Assembly: GCF_000281045.1 (NCBI RefSeq)
Contig: NW_008246113.1
Coordinates: 154,309 to 181,334, forward strand
Reading direction: 5' to 3'
From: Saprolegnia diclina VS20
Taxonomy: Eukaryota > Oomycota > Saprolegniomycetes > Saprolegniales > Saprolegniaceae
Length of the DNA stretch: 27,026 bases
Shown here: piece by piece, positions 25,531 to 27,026 of the stretch
Position numbering within the stretch: position 1 is the first letter of the stretch
Layout of the letters: each line of letters starts with the position of its first letter
Notes under the pieces: model-generated
The model's input: only the letters and a program-made list of their open reading frames with translations
What the model was told of the DNA's origin: nothing
Databases searched by the model: none
Made by a program: the position numbers and the translations under genes

Positions 25531-26541
25531 ATGAACCACCTCCTTGCGCGTGGCCTCCGCGCCCTTCCGCTTCGCCGCATGGCGACGACCACCCGGTCGG
25601 CCTCGAGCATCGGCGACGTCCTTGATGGCGCCGTGGCGAACCTGCCCCACCGCGAAGCGCTCCGCGTCTTCTCGAGCGGCGAGCGCGACGCCGACCTCCG
25701 CATGAGTTATGTCGAGCTCAACAAGTACGTCGACGAGCTCGCGAGCGGCTTCATCGACCTGCAGCTCAAGCACGGCGACACGATTGCGCTCTGGCTGCCC
25801 AACAACCTCGAGCACGTGCTTGCGCAGTTTGCCGCGGCCAAGGTCGGCTTGACGGTCGCGTCGATCGACCGCTCGATTGCGACCGCGGACGAGCTCGCGT
25901 ATGTGCTCAAGGACTCGAAGGCAACTGCGCTCATGTACGAGAACAAGATTGAGCGCCGCGACCATGCGTCTGTCGCGCTCAAGGTCTACGAGGAGCAGGA
26001 CCGCAAGAGCCCGCTGCACACGCTCATCACGACGTCGATCGACCCGACCGACGGCGTCTTGCAGTTCCAGCACATCCTTGTGAACGCGCTCGAGCGCCAC
26101 GTCGTTGCCGGCCGCCGCAGCCAGGTCGACGCCACGACCGCCGCCGTCATTCCGTACACGAGTACGCTTCATCTCGACCATTTGCATGCAAGCCGCTCAA
26201 TGGTCTTACGTAGGCAACAATGGCCAGCAGCCGACGCGTGGCACGCTCCTCACGCACGGCGACATCCTCAAGATGGCCCAAGAGTTGGCGTCTTCGTACG
26301 TGCCATCTTGGCATGCATCTGTCAACACTCATGATGCTGGCAACCCCGTAGGCTCAAGCTGACGTCGAACGACAAGGTCGCCATGTCCGAGGTCCCGGCC
26401 GGCTTCCTCGTCGCGTCGGTCGCGGCCGCCTTGAAGAACGCGCAGGTAATTGTCGCGTCCGTCGACCGCATGGAGCACGCCCTCAAGGTCGAGAAGGCCA
26501 ACGTCATTGGCAACACGGACGGCCACTTCACGCGCGCGTAA
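25531..26541 (+). CDS. Shortened, probably mitochondrial acyl-CoA synthetase-like (ANL family) pseudoenzyme; three exons
   Basis: Exons 25531-26161, 26214-26295 and 26352-26541 join to exactly 301 codons (300 aa plus TAA), with introns of 52 and 56 nt. Residues 1-25 (MNHLLARGLRALPLRRMATT) look like a mitochondrial presequence. Residues about 28-150 match the N-terminal subdomain of AMP-forming acyl-CoA synthetases: a PHREAL-type start, MSYVELNKYVDELASG, DTIALWLPNNLEHV and AAAKVGLTVASID. At the P-loop, where active enzymes have YTSGTTGxPKG, this gene reads YTSNNGQQPTRGTLLTHGD: the flanks are kept but the Thr/Gly core and the Lys are lost. It ends after KVEKANVIGNTDGHFTRA, so the adenylate-binding and C-terminal domains are missing (300 aa against about 550). 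Catalysis is not expected. The clean splicing and frame argue against simple decay and for a retained non-catalytic role. Confidence 0.85.
26162..26213 (+). other. Predicted 52-nt intron
   Basis: ACGA|GTACGC...TTACGTAG|GC. Removal joins YTS to NNGQQPTRGTLLTHGD, restoring the acyl-CoA synthetase-like frame across the P-loop position. Confidence 0.8.
26296..26351 (+). other. Predicted 56-nt intron
   Basis: TCTTC|GTACGT...CCCGTAG|GCTC. Removal joins QELASS to LKLTSNDKVAMSEVPAG in frame. Its donor matches the 52-nt intron before it. Confidence 0.8.
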
Positions 26542-26578
26542 ACTGCATGTAGATGATTGCTAACAATGAAACTTACAG

Positions 26579-26825
26579 CCGTCTTCTCGTCGTCTCCTGG
26601 CCGAGCGCTCTTGCGCACGCTGCGCTGGGAGTCCATCTCGGCCGTGAGTCTCTACTTTGCCTCGACGTTTCTCTCGTTGCTGCAGTCGATCCTAATCAAG
26701 TCGATTCTGCAAGTCCTCACGGGCGACGTCGGCCGTTGGTATTGCGTCGGGCTACGTGCTCGCCGTCCTACTCACACTCGTGACGCTTCTCTCGGTCACC
26801 GCGATCGACTATGGTCTCGACCGGT
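26579..26825 (+). pseudogene. Fragment of an ABCC/MRP-type ABC transporter membrane domain
   Basis: The plus strand encodes LLRTLRWESISAVSLYFAST and on to SILIKSILQVLTGD, then, in the next frame from about 26735, GIASGYVLAVLLTLVTLLSV ending TAIDYGL. This matches the start of the first transmembrane domain of ABCC transporters: an Arg/Trp amphipathic lead, TM helix, loop, TM helix. At least one frame change lies between the two helices, and the similarity ends near 26825, before any nucleotide-binding domain. A CTAAC branch-like site and TTACAG acceptor-like site (26560-26578) just precede it, so it may derive from an internal exon. It begins 37 nt after the stop of the acyl-CoA synthetase-like gene. 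A frame starting with ATG at 26868 runs to the window edge without recognisable domains. Confidence 0.55.
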
Positions 26826-27026
26826 CGCCCACGACGCGAGGACCGGACGACCAGAGCGGCCAAGGCCATGGGCGACAGACCGACCCAAGTGCGACCGACT
26901 GACGTGCCTCCCAACACCCGGCGTTGGCTTGGCGTGCTCGCTGTCTTGTGGCGGCGGGTGGCCACAATCTTGCCCGACTCCTTCCACCAAGATACACCGC
27001 CATCGCCGCGCGCGTGCTCCTGTCCG

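Noticed and set aside
25264-26187. 307-codon minus-strand frame over the acyl-CoA synthetase-like gene
   Set aside because: The plus strand matches a known fold with exact splicing; this is antisense.

Overview
The window looks like a compact eukaryotic genome, most consistent with an oomycete, probably of the Saprolegnia/Aphanomyces type. Coding blocks are dense, GC-rich and mostly intron-free. The few introns I can place are 52-56 nt long, and several promoters carry the oomycete-type initiator (TCATTYY followed by CA-rich/T-rich sequence). No database search was possible, so the lineage is an inference. I see no rRNA, tRNA, CRISPR array or recognisable transposase or reverse transcriptase.

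Left half (1-13.4 kb). Five members of one RING1-IBR-RING2 (RBR) E3 ubiquitin ligase family are scattered here. Two lie on the minus strand (109-1310 and 2139-3005) and three on the plus strand (4334-5372, a truncated copy at 6810-7373, and 12501-13355). The four full-length copies share a juxtamembrane block (RSxHWxxGPxAPVR) followed by a Gly/Ala/Val-rich hydrophobic segment, so they are predicted membrane-anchored ligases. Between them lie a small TATA/Inr-driven gene (8178-8348), a protein built from repeated RLYxxxY units (8436-9365), a 53-bp promoter duplication, degenerate ATCC repeats and several perfect hairpins. The stretch 9.4-12.5 kb has no gene I can identify.

Right half (13.9-23.2 kb). 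Five paralogous single-exon genes, all on the minus strand, encode a PX (phosphoinositide-binding) domain fused to a C-terminal RING-H2 domain: 13951-14961, 15513-16229, 17213-17998, 20279-21016 and 22445-23185. All five keep the three basic positions that bind PI3P in classical PX domains and all eight RING zinc ligands. They are therefore predicted endosome-directed E3 ligases. Each RING is followed by a short conserved hydrophobic tail.

Right edge (25.5-27 kb). A three-exon gene encodes a mitochondrially targeted, shortened relative of acyl-CoA synthetases whose ATP-binding P-loop is degenerate and whose C-terminal half is missing, so it is a probable pseudoenzyme. It is followed by a broken fragment of an ABCC-type ABC transporter.

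Taken together the window is an E3-ligase island: two unrelated E3 architectures, one membrane-spanning (RBR-TM) and one phosphoinositide-recruited (PX-RING), have both expanded locally. Both point to ubiquitination at membranes.
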